Origin: Nitrososphaeria archaeon
GTDB taxonomy: Archaea > Thermoproteota > Nitrososphaeria > Conexivisphaerales > UBA164
Assembly (NCBI GenBank): GCA_029775955.1
Contig: JARVJW010000114.1
Coordinates: 1-14,949, forward strand
Reading direction: 5' to 3'
DNA length: 14,949 bases
Below the pieces are notes generated by a model, which worked only from the letters and a program-made list of their open reading frames with translations, had not been told where the DNA came from and ran no database searches. Shown here piece after piece: positions 6,530 through 13,653 of the stretch (within the stretch, counting starts at the first letter, position 1; the number at the start of each line of letters is the position of its first letter). A program made the position numbers and the translations under genes.

Positions 6530-8530
6530 ATGATGAATTATATATTATTTTTAATATGGGGGCTGCCAATGATTGCAGCCGCACTGGGACTAACCTCAAA
6601 GAAGCTTGCGCCGTATCTATCGATAGGGTCAATATTTTTATCGTTTTTGTTATCTCTATTCTCAGCATTTATGAGCAAAATGCCATACATCGTAAGGCTT
6701 CCTTGGTTCAGCTTTTTGGGGGATAATGTGTCAATGGGGATGCTGTTTGATGGGCTTTCAATAGTCATGGGTACAACAGTTGCTCTGGTGTCTTTTCTGA
6801 TATCAGTGTACAGCTATAAGTATATGGAGAATGATTGGGGATGGACAAGATACTGGTTCTTCTTCACATTTTTTGTCGGATCTATGATGATGCTTGTCTT
6901 TGCCAGCAACCTCATAGTTTTGTTGGTTGGCTGGGAGGGCACAACCCTGGCTTCCTATGCGCTAATAGGCCACTGGTACACTGATGAGCCTGAAAGGTGG
7001 GTTGGGGACCAAGATAGGAAAGCATGGAATGTGAATATGTGGACAACGCCAAGCCATGCCGGCGTCAGGGCTATGGTCTTTACTTCACTTGCTGATGTGG
7101 GATTCATAACTGGCATAGGCATGCTTTACTATGCTTCTGGCACCATAAGCATACTCGGAATATTAAACACAATGCCTCATATACTGAGCGTTCTTTACAG
7201 CAGGGGACTCCTGCTACCTTTCTTGATAGCATTTACCCTTGGAGCCTTTGGCAAATCAGCGCAGTTCCCATTCCATGAATGGCTTGTAACAGCAATGACA
7301 GGCCCAACTAGCATAAGCGCTCTTATACACGCAGCTACAATGGTAAATGCGGGAGTATATTTCCTGCTCAGGTTTACCCCAATAATAATCACAGCAGCTT
7401 ATGTGGCAGGCATGTACACTCCTTTATCATCTTTTTTCACTTATATTTTGTTGATTGGAGCATTGACTGCTTTTATGATGGCGTCAATGGCCGTGTCTTC
7501 CAATGAACTTAAGCTAATTCTCGCCTATTCTACATCATCACAGCTTGGATATATGTTCATGGCAATTGGGGCTTCATTCTTTGCAGTGCCTACAGTTGCG
7601 ATGTTTGCTTCCATGTCCCACCTGATAAGCCAGGCAATATTCAAGGCCGCTCTGTTCATGGCAGCTGGCGTTTTAATTCATGAATATTCCTCCAGGTACA
7701 TCAAGGACATGGGGAACGCTTGGAAGAACATGAAATTCACTGGTATTGCTTTCCTTTTTGCAGCTCTTTCGCTATCAGGCATACCACCATTTTCAGGCTT
7801 CTGGGACAAGGACCTGATACTTGATGTCACTCTATATTCGGGTAACTTGATTGCATACGCACTCGGGATAGCAGGCGCCTTCCTCACCGCATTCTATATA
7901 TTCCGAGCATTCAGGCTGATATTTATAAATAAAAATGAAAACGTAAAAGAAGTGAAGGAAGCTCATCCTGTGGAACTTTATCCATACCTGCTGCTTGGCG
8001 CCCTGAGCCTGGTATTTGGCATATTCTGGTACTTCCCATATGGAGGCCTTTCCAAAATAATATATAGACTAATGACCTATAACTCTATAGTTACATGGCA
8101 ATCATCGATTGTGACTTCTGGAGTAACAATAAACGCAGGCCTTTCTGCTATATCAGTCATTGTAGCACTAGCTGGCATAGGGTTGGCCATGTACCTATAT
8201 GTAAAAAACAGGGAGTTGAACATTAAATCATCATTTATGCTTGGAATTCAAAAATTTCTTTACGACAGGTGGTACATAAATGCAATATATTATCGAATAT
8301 TTGTTAACGGAACAGCTTGGGTATCCAACTGGCTGTACGGGCATATTGAATGGGGGGCATTTGACAAATTCTACCACGCGCTGGTTCCGAGGGCAATTAC
8401 CAGCCTTGGGTTAAGGTTGAAATATTACCAGAAAGGCAACATAGGCAAGTTCATATCAACTATGATAATAGGAGGGGCCATACTTTTAATAATACTTATC
8501 ATAGCAATTGGGGTGATAGAAGTTGCATGA
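6530..8530 (+). CDS. nuoL: NADH dehydrogenase-like complex, antiporter-like subunit L (NuoL)
   Basis: This is the largest and most distal antiporter-like subunit, 666 residues. Helix 5 carries Glu136 (VGWEGTTLASY), helix 6 Asp189 and helix 7 Lys242 (FGKSAQFPFHEWL). Further on are His267, Lys328 (NELKLILAYST), His364, Lys372 and Lys427 (GFWDKDLI). The region after about residue 510 holds further helices and the long amphipathic segment (about 565-635) that braces the membrane arm, ending in a hydrophobic helix (642-664); only NuoL has this. Between Glu136 and Asp189 there are 53 residues against 34 in E. coli NuoL, because of a polar, Trp-rich insertion around 152-178. It starts two bases after the nuoM stop and ends inside the nuoN start region. 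Confidence 0.94.
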   Translation: MMNYILFLIWGLPMIAAALGLTSKKLAPYLSIGSIFLSFLLSLFSAFMSKMPYIVRLPWFSFLGDNVSMGMLFDGLSIVMGTTVALVSFLISVYSYKYMENDWGWTRYWFFFTFFVGSMMMLVFASNLIVLLVGWEGTTLASYALIGHWYTDEPERWVGDQDRKAWNVNMWTTPSHAGVRAMVFTSLADVGFITGIGMLYYASGTISILGILNTMPHILSVLYSRGLLLPFLIAFTLGAFGKSAQFPFHEWLVTAMTGPTSISALIHAATMVNAGVYFLLRFTPIIITAAYVAGMYTPLSSFFTYILLIGALTAFMMASMAVSSNELKLILAYSTSSQLGYMFMAIGASFFAVPTVAMFASMSHLISQAIFKAALFMAAGVLIHEYSSRYIKDMGNAWKNMKFTGIAFLFAALSLSGIPPFSGFWDKDLILDVTLYSGNLIAYALGIAGAFLTAFYIFRAFRLIFINKNENVKEVKEAHPVELYPYLLLGALSLVFGIFWYFPYGGLSKIIYRLMTYNSIVTWQSSIVTSGVTINAGLSAISVIVALAGIGLAMYLYVKNRELNIKSSFMLGIQKFLYDRWYINAIYYRIFVNGTAWVSNWLYGHIEWGAFDKFYHALVPRAITSLGLRLKYYQKGNIGKFISTMIIGGAILLIILIIAIGVIEVA

Positions 8531-9869
8531 TTTGCTTTTTATAACTATAATTGTTCTTATAGCTTCAGCCCTAGCACTTCCCTTTCTGCAATCAAAAAAA
8601 GGTCCTTACGTAACGGCAGGGATAAGTGCTGCCCTGGCCTCGTACTGGGCATACAGCGCATTCTCAATAAAGTTTGTTTCTGGCACATTTATTATAGATC
8701 ACCTGACTGAGGTCGTAGCAATAGCCTCGCTATTTGCAGGTGCGGTGATAGCATTATCCTATGGGCGGCTTGAAAGGAGGTCAAGCATAGCTTCATCAAT
8801 GCTTTTGATAGGCATACTTGGTACAATACTTTTAGCTTCAACACTTAACCCGCTAGTGATACTTGCATCGTGGGGACTGCTGTCAATAGCCAGCTATGGC
8901 ATTGCTGCAATACCAAAGGACAAAAAATCTCTGGCCAACTCACTTAAATATGCATTTATGGGTGGGCTTTCACTCCAGTTTTTGCTTATTGCCATTTTCC
9001 TGATCTTTTCTGGTACTTTGGCTGCTGCAGCGATGCTTGGTTTTGCAATGCTGCTTGTAGCCACGGGATTCAAGGTAGGCGTGGTGCCATTTCATATGTG
9101 GCTTCCTGATGTTTATGGTACTACAGACCCAATATCGGTTTCAACGCTTTCAGCCATCATGAAACTTGGGCCATTGGCACTTGTGCTCAGGATCATGTTT
9201 TATATAACTGCAGGGCTATCTCCGCGGGCAGTAAATACGTTGCTTCTTATTGGGACTATAATAGCCTTGCTGACGATGACTTGGGGTAACGTCACTGCTA
9301 CAGTACAGAACAGCGTTCAAAGGATATTGGCTTACAGCAGTATTTCACACGTAGGTTTCATATTAATGGGTTTAGTAGTTGCAATGGCATCATACTATTA
9401 TGGAATAAATTACTATTTTGTCTTGATAGGTATATTTGTGTACTTCTTTTCCTATTCAATTTCTAAAACTAACGCATTTACTTACATCAGGGGCTTCTCT
9501 GACAGGAAGCTAGAATCATTAAAGGGAGCAGGTTTAAAATATGGTACAAACTCAGCTATGTTTTCGCTTTCACTGTTAAACTTGCTTGGGTTGCCACCGC
9601 TGTTGGGGTTTTGGGGAAAGCTATTGATATTCATGTCAGCCGCAAACCCAGCACTAAGCATGTTCTTTATAGGGCCAGTACCTTGGTTCACAATAATTGC
9701 CATAATAAACAGCGTAATATCAGCCTTTTACTATGTTAAAATAATCCAACAAATATATGCAGACGGTAATGCTCAGGCTGATTTCAGCAAACTAAATGCT
9801 ACAATAATCATATCAGGTTTATTTTTACTTGTAGCTGGGTTCGTTATCCCCATAGTATTGAGCATTTAA
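8523..9869 (+). CDS. nuoN: NADH dehydrogenase-like complex, antiporter-like subunit N (NuoN)
   Basis: This third antiporter-like subunit contacts NuoK at the middle of the membrane arm. The 448 residues form about 13-14 helices. Diagnostic motifs are Lys184 in FKVGVVPFHMWLPDVY, Lys214 in helix 8, RILAYSSISHVGF (267-279), Lys366 in GFWGKLLIF and NSVISAFYYVKI (396-407), which is typical of NuoN. The helix-5 glutamate (Glu133 in E. coli NuoN) aligns with Gly118 (SWGLLSIASYG), so this channel lacks its usual acid. The start is TTG at 8523, supported by GGGTGAT at 8511-8517 with 5-base spacing; the ATG at 8527 is out of frame. It overlaps nuoL by eight bases and is the last gene of the operon. Confidence 0.92.
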   Translation: MHDLLFITIIVLIASALALPFLQSKKGPYVTAGISAALASYWAYSAFSIKFVSGTFIIDHLTEVVAIASLFAGAVIALSYGRLERRSSIASSMLLIGILGTILLASTLNPLVILASWGLLSIASYGIAAIPKDKKSLANSLKYAFMGGLSLQFLLIAIFLIFSGTLAAAAMLGFAMLLVATGFKVGVVPFHMWLPDVYGTTDPISVSTLSAIMKLGPLALVLRIMFYITAGLSPRAVNTLLLIGTIIALLTMTWGNVTATVQNSVQRILAYSSISHVGFILMGLVVAMASYYYGINYYFVLIGIFVYFFSYSISKTNAFTYIRGFSDRKLESLKGAGLKYGTNSAMFSLSLLNLLGLPPLLGFWGKLLIFMSAANPALSMFFIGPVPWFTIIAIINSVISAFYYVKIIQQIYADGNAQADFSKLNATIIISGLFLLVAGFVIPIVLSI

Positions 9870-10138
9870 GGCTATGATTTATGTTAACCTTATCATCTAT
9901 GATATGCTTCGTGGGCACAACCTAACACGCGTCAGCAAATGCTTCTGCTTTATGAGGCATTCAAATCAGCATTTATGAGCTGTTAGACCTGAGTGCCACA
10001 CTTTTCCTGATATAGTGTATGGATATACAATTATTGTCTTCATTTGCTTTTGTAGTGAAAATCAATATTCACAACTTAAACAGTTCTTCGCTTTACTAAT
10101 TAGACTATTTTTAAACTATATGGCAATAAACCGTACTA
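9870..10138. other. Non-coding stretch after the nuo operon
   Basis: I see no intact gene here; all forward frames are interrupted. A short forward stretch near 9939-9968 reads YEAFKSAF before a stop. This faintly resembles the N-terminal helix of JAMM proteins, so it could be decayed 5' sequence of the next gene, but this is weak. TTTTTAAA at 10108-10115 may be a TATA box, about 27 bases upstream of the GTG at 10139. No clear U-rich terminator directly follows nuoN. Confidence 0.4.
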
Positions 10139-10381
10139 GTGCATGTAATACCTCCATTTGCCAGGGAAAGCAACAACCGGGCCTACTTCAACAGGCTTAC
10201 ATTGCCAGCTGACAGGAGCCTAGTTGGGTCTATACATTCTCATCCATCAGGGGTTGCCCTACCGTCAACTGAGGACCTGCTTTACGGTTATGGTCCAGTA
10301 ATTATGATCATAGGTTATCCAGATAAAATCAGGGCATTTGACAAGAATGGAAAAACGCTGAACGTTATTTTCACAAAATGA
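10139..10381 (+). pseudogene. N-terminally truncated JAMM/MPN+ metalloprotease fragment
   Basis: JAMM proteins are zinc isopeptidases that in archaea remove ubiquitin-like modifiers (SAMPs) from targets. The 80 residues contain the zinc signature H-x-H-x7-S-x2-D as HSHPSGVALPSTED (33-46). It is preceded by IPPFARESNNRAYFNRL, which resembles the strand region before the motif in archaeal homologues. The protein ends after the last expected strands (YPDKIRAFDKNGKTLNVIF). Family members are about 120-140 residues. The first 35-40 residues, which hold the catalytic Glu, are missing, and an in-frame TAA at 10127-10129 blocks extension. Two to four residues also seem deleted after the motif. It is probably a pseudogene. 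A leaderless transcript from the GTG at 10139 is possible but would make a protein without its general base. Confidence 0.7.
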
Positions 10382-10433
10382 AATTTTGCATTTGATAAAG
10401 CGGAAGTTTCCTTGGCTTGTATGAAAGGGAAGG

Positions 10434-10637
10434 GTGTGGGACTCTATTTTAACATTATTTACCATAATAAAAAAACATAATGTTATTTGTTATATAGAGA
10501 CGAACTTCCCAGTTTATATACATAGCAGGCTGCACAGCGACGATATCCAGAAATCAATGATTATATCAGCAATTGAGCTATCCAAAAAAGGGATTGGAGG
10601 GCAAGCAATGAAAATGCTCAGACCTCTGGTGCATTGA
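10434..10637 (+). CDS. Unrecognised 67-residue ORF, possibly a gene remnant
   Basis: I do not recognise this protein. It starts with GTG and reads as ordinary soluble protein: a strand-like ICYIETNFPVYIHSRL (18-33), then a helix-like IQKSMIISAIELSKKG (38-53). No ribosome binding site is obvious. The AIELSKKG region vaguely recalls the DisA_N (diadenylate cyclase) helix. If one base is removed in the A-run near 10582, the next residues become GLEGK, closer to the GxEG of that family, and the frame then closes. This suggests a frameshifted remnant, but it is a guess. It lies in a decayed region between a truncated gene and an insertion sequence. Confidence 0.3.
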   Translation: MWDSILTLFTIIKKHNVICYIETNFPVYIHSRLHSDDIQKSMIISAIELSKKGIGGQAMKMLRPLVH

Positions 10638-10668
10638 GCTGTCAGCATAATCCAGATAGAGCGGGCCA

Positions 10669-10867
10669 TTCTCTTTGGACAGGGTCAAGCTTCTCCTGAT
10701 TAATCAGTTTGGTCAAACAGGATATGCTGGCAATGTTTACAATGCTGCATGTAAAGTTTCCTACAAGGCAATTGATAAGCTATACCATGATGATAGCTAC
10801 TCACAACCTGCATGAGCTAAAGGAAATCATGCGTCTGATGCTGGAAGGCATAACTACTAGACCTTAG
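10669..10867 (+). pseudogene. Frameshifted fragment of an unrecognised gene
   Basis: Two forward reading frames join into one protein-like stretch. The first (10669-10815) reads SLDRVKLLLINQFGQTG followed by KVSYKAIDKLYHDDSY, then hits a TGA at 10813. The second, in the next frame from about 10805, reads NLHELKEIMRLMLEGITTR up to the TAG at 10865. The second part looks like a direct continuation, implying one indel near 10800-10808. I cannot name the family; a transposase or an archaeal regulator are both possible. It ends exactly where the neighbouring insertion sequence appears to begin, so the insertion may have cut it. Confidence 0.35.
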
Positions 10868-11595
10868 GCACAATTATTATCGGATCGATATGTCAGTGCT
10901 TCCTTCCCTATGCGCCTATTATCCTCAAGCCCAATATTATATTTATAATCACATCGTAGTTCTCCAGCCTGTTCCTGAACTCTTCGCCAATTATCCTTGC
11001 GAAGGTATGCTTTACAATTATCCTGATCTTCGCTAGTCGCCTGATGTATACCCCTGTGAGCTTCTTGACCTTTATCTGGGGACTGAGCTCAGGAAAACCC
11101 TCCTTCATACACTTGGTCAGCGTCACCCCGCAGGCAGCTTCAGGTGACTCTTAAATGCATCATAATCGTGCCCATAGCATGCTGCGTCCTATGGATTTAG
11201 TCCACTTATTGTTCACTTTGCATGCCTCTTTCCGATGGCTTTGCCCCCAGCCTTGGTATCTCCGTGGCATCTATTAACGCCTTGAAATTCTCCTCTACCT
11301 CCTCGGGCGCCTGCGCCCTCATATAGCTTCTCCGGAGGACCTCCTTTACCACAGGCTCAAGCTTGCGTATGCCATTAAGCACAGTGCTCTGGTCTGAACA
11401 AATAGGAGGTCAGGTGAAGGTTATGTACTCTATAGTATGAACAGCCTTCCAGCGCCCTCTTGGATAGCCTGATGCGCTCAAATTCATCGTATCTGGATTC
11501 AACCTTCTCATAAGCGAAATCAAGTCCACTAAAGGACTTGAATGCTTTTGGACTCCTTGACAGCTTATCATAATAAGGAAATATCATAATGTGCC
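10867..11595 (-). mobile_element. Decayed IS5-like insertion sequence
   Basis: The element is defined by a minus-strand transposase remnant and by imperfect terminal inverted repeats. The left end reads GGCACAATTATTAT (10867-10880). The right end, read on the minus strand from 11595, is GGCACATTATGAT. The two match with one gap and one mismatch over about 13 bases. The direct flanks (TTA on the left, ATT on the right) do not form a clear target duplication. The 729-base length is short for this group (about 1 kb), in line with internal deletions. The ends are tentative. Confidence 0.5.
10908..11587 (-). pseudogene. Broken DDE transposase (IS5-like)
   Basis: Reading from 11587 downwards, successive frames give one transposase. 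They are MIFPYYDKLSRSPKAFKSF, then YEKVESRYDEFERIRLSKR, then (after a deletion of about 20 residues) YYRVH and TSYLFR. A shifted frame near 11397 gives DQSTVLNGIRKLEPVVKEVL and NFKALIDATEIPR, the first catalytic Asp. Two further shifts near 11230-11205 give GGKAIGKRHAK and NNKWTKSIGRSMLWA. Another gives HDYDAFKSHLKLPAG, and the final open stretch (11126-10908) includes RRLAKIRIIVKHTFARI and FRNRLENYDV. The family usually has VEHTIAR, where Glu is the last catalytic residue; here it is Lys. At least four frame changes, deletions and the lost Glu mean it cannot be active. Confidence 0.75.
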
Positions 11596-11788
11596 ATTAT
11601 TTGCAATGCCAGATATATTTGTTAAATTGGTAAAATTTAATTGTGCCTTTGGTCTAATATTTCATTGCCTGAACTGTGGTTTTCAGTTAAATGCCTCAAG
11701 GAACATTGAAGGTAAATCTGAGTGCTGCTGTCAACAAGCAAATCGTTAGCTCAGTGAATCCATGCCTACTGAGAGGCCAGCAACTCCT
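11596..11788. other. Non-coding spacer without recognised features
   Basis: This stretch lies between the insertion sequence and the 3' end of the pyrophosphatase gene. No frame on either strand has a convincing protein. A TAGCTCAG near 11747 recalls a tRNA D-arm, but no cloverleaf forms around it. Nothing else stands out. Confidence 0.4.
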
Positions 11789-12364
11789 TTAGGGGTTAGT
11801 AGTTGACCTGTAATAGTTGGCCAGATAATTTGCCATTGTTCTAAATGCTACAGCCCTATGTGATATCTGGGATTTTTCTTTCAAACTCATCTGTGCAAAT
11901 GTCTTATCGGAAGTATCAGGGATAAAAATAGGGTCAAACCCAAAACCCATGTTTCCAAGGGGAGTCGCAGAAATGATACCTGAAACTGCCCCATTAAATA
12001 CTTTTATCTTGCCATCCATGTAAAGTGCTAGTGCTGACCTGAACTGAGCCCTTCTTGTCGTGCAAAAACTACATAATTTAAGTATGCCTGGGATTCCAAT
12101 GGTTTTAAAAGCATATGAGGTATATGGCCCAGGGAAGCCTTTAAACTCATTTAAAAATAACCCATCATCTTCTACAACAAAAAAATTATTGATTTTAGTT
12201 GAAATTTGCACAGCAGCATTCAATGCAATATTTTCAATGTTATCATCTTGGATTTCCGGTTTAAGTAACTCACATTGTTCCAATTTGATTGTGTATTCTG
12301 CCAAAATCTCCAGAGCTTCTTGGACCTTGTTTTTGTTTCCAGTAATAAACAGTATTTTTAACAC
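11789..12364 (-). CDS. XTP/dITP pyrophosphatase (Ham1/RdgB family)
   Basis: This enzyme hydrolyses non-canonical purine triphosphates (dITP, XTP) to monophosphate and pyrophosphate, keeping deaminated bases out of DNA and RNA. The 191 residues are normal for the family. Motifs are TGNKNKVQE (8-16) for the triphosphate, the acidic EDDGLF (65-70, usually EDSGL), GFPGPYTSYAFKTIG (76-90), GFGFDPIFIPD (140-150) and SHRAVAF (168-174) near the end. The start is GTG at 12364; AGGAGACC just upstream on the minus strand (about 12368-12375) is a strong ribosome binding site. It begins 15 bases after the taw1 stop, so the two share a transcript. The minus-strand 3' end faces the decayed region. Confidence 0.95.
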   Translation of the reverse strand: MLKILFITGNKNKVQEALEILAEYTIKLEQCELLKPEIQDDNIENIALNAAVQISTKINNFFVVEDDGLFLNEFKGFPGPYTSYAFKTIGIPGILKLCSFCTTRRAQFRSALALYMDGKIKVFNGAVSGIISATPLGNMGFGFDPIFIPDTSDKTFAQMSLKEKSQISHRAVAFRTMANYLANYYRSTTNP

Positions 12365-12379
12365 TAAAGGTCTCCTGTT

Positions 12380-13384
12380 TTATACGGAATAGGAACCTTC
12401 TGGTATGATCCATCTACTTGTCCCCTTGTTTATGTTTTTTATGACCGATATTCTAGACGGTTCCATTTCATCCATATAGCTATATGAGTCTAGCACTTGA
12501 AGCATATTTTCGGTGTATGCCCTAACTTCTTCCATTGAAAACATATGCCTTTTAGTAAGATTACTCATTGAGGAGCCTACGTGCATATAAGATTTTATTT
12601 CAACAAAATCAGGATTTGCGATCTTGATGAGCCTTGCAGCCTCTGGTAATTTATCATATGAGTCATTGTATCCTCTGATGAGGGTTATTCTTAGCACGGT
12701 TCTAGTTGGTATTTGAGACAATAACGATAAAGATTTTAACCATCTTTCCCACCCATCCCTGTACATGGGCCTGTTTATTATCTGATATTCTTCCTTATTA
12801 TATGCATTCATAGAAAGGTATAGCTGTGTGGGCAGTGCATTTTCCATTACTAGTCTTTCTAACATGCTTGGCTCTTCTCCGTTGGTAACTAGGAAAATAC
12901 TCTTTGTGTTGGGAAGTGATTTGAGGAATAAAATTAGTTCAGGTAGTCGTGGATAGAGCGTTGGTTCTCCAGAAAGCGAGATTGAATAGTGAGATGGGGT
13001 TAGGGATTCAGCCAACCAGCGTTTATCTATTTTTGTATTTCCCATAAATCCTATCAAAAGTTTGCGCCTTGATTCTGATAGTTCTTTTACAATTACCTTG
13101 GGGTCATCTACGACGCCCTCTGGCATCCTGAGCATTTTATAAAATTCTGTGGGCCTCCAGCAATATACACAGCGGTTTTCGCAGAAAACTGATGATGGTG
13201 TCATTTCCATGCAGCGATGAGTTTCTATTCCGTAAAATTTGTTTTTATAACAACCACGTTTTTCTTTAATAGCAGTTTTGGTCCAGTGGCAAATCTCAAC
13301 TGCAGAATGTCCAAATACTCCATAGTGAGCATTCTTGAGTTTATTTTCTGTCTTTTCGTCAATTTTAAGTTTAACTGCAGTCAT
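12380..13384 (-). CDS. taw1: S-adenosyl-L-methionine-dependent tRNA 4-demethylwyosine synthase Taw1
   Basis: This radical-SAM enzyme condenses pyruvate with N1-methylguanosine-37 of tRNA-Phe to give 4-demethylwyosine, the tricyclic core of wyosine bases in archaea. The 334 residues have the radical-SAM ligands Cys68, Cys72 and Cys75 (CENRCVYC). Three upstream cysteines (Cys32, Cys45 and Cys58) hold the second cluster. The spacing of 13-13-10-4-3 matches what I recall of the Methanocaldococcus enzyme. FYGIETHRCMEMTPS (50-64), SLSGEPTLYPRLPE and LITLIRGYND-like strands follow in the usual order. I chose the ATG at 13384; a TTG nine bases upstream is the alternative. CTATTTTAAT on the minus strand near 13420-13411 may be its TATA box, implying a leaderless or nearly leaderless mRNA. 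It is first in a unit with the pyrophosphatase. Confidence 0.95.
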   Translation of the reverse strand: MTAVKLKIDEKTENKLKNAHYGVFGHSAVEICHWTKTAIKEKRGCYKNKFYGIETHRCMEMTPSSVFCENRCVYCWRPTEFYKMLRMPEGVVDDPKVIVKELSESRRKLLIGFMGNTKIDKRWLAESLTPSHYSISLSGEPTLYPRLPELILFLKSLPNTKSIFLVTNGEEPSMLERLVMENALPTQLYLSMNAYNKEEYQIINRPMYRDGWERWLKSLSLLSQIPTRTVLRITLIRGYNDSYDKLPEAARLIKIANPDFVEIKSYMHVGSSMSNLTKRHMFSMEEVRAYTENMLQVLDSYSYMDEMEPSRISVIKNINKGTSRWIIPEGSYSV

Positions 13385-13462
13385 ACAGTTCAAACAATAT
13401 CGTTAACCATTAAAATAGTTTTGGTGATAACATAAACGATGTCATCAAGCACTTCTATAGTT

Positions 13463-13492
13463 ACTTGAAATTATTAATGCTTTATTTCAAGT
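13463..13492. repeat. Perfect 9-base inverted repeat (possible hairpin)
   Basis: ACTTGAAAT (13463-13471) and ATTTCAAGT (13484-13492) are exact reverse complements separated by 12 bases. It lies in the gap upstream of taw1 (minus strand), between it and a transposase remnant. It could be a hairpin, an operator for a dimeric regulator, or a decayed IS end. No T-run follows on either side to suggest a bacterial-type terminator. Other sequence from 13385 to 13653 shows no gene. Confidence 0.4.
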
Positions 13493-13653
13493 TCATATCT
13501 ATCTACCGTCAATTGATGAACTAGGGCTACGCTGGTGGCTATGTTTATCTCATTTTCTGTAGAACGCCGTAGGCTACAGTTTCAATGTATGCTCTGTTGA
13601 ACAAATATCCCTGAGAGTGCTTATCATTCTCAGATCTCTTCTAGGATTTCTGA

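Noticed and set aside
10108..10112. T-run as a terminator for the nuo operon
   Set aside because: It is only five T long, 240 bases after the last stop codon, and fits better as part of a TATA-like box.
11735..11790. TAGCTCAG resembling a tRNA D-arm
   Set aside because: No matching D-stem partner, anticodon stem or GGTTCGAATC-type T-arm is found at tRNA spacing on either strand.
12060..12392. Open frame of 110 codons on the plus strand
   Set aside because: It is antisense to the XTP/dITP pyrophosphatase gene and has no protein-family motif; it is a shadow of the real gene.
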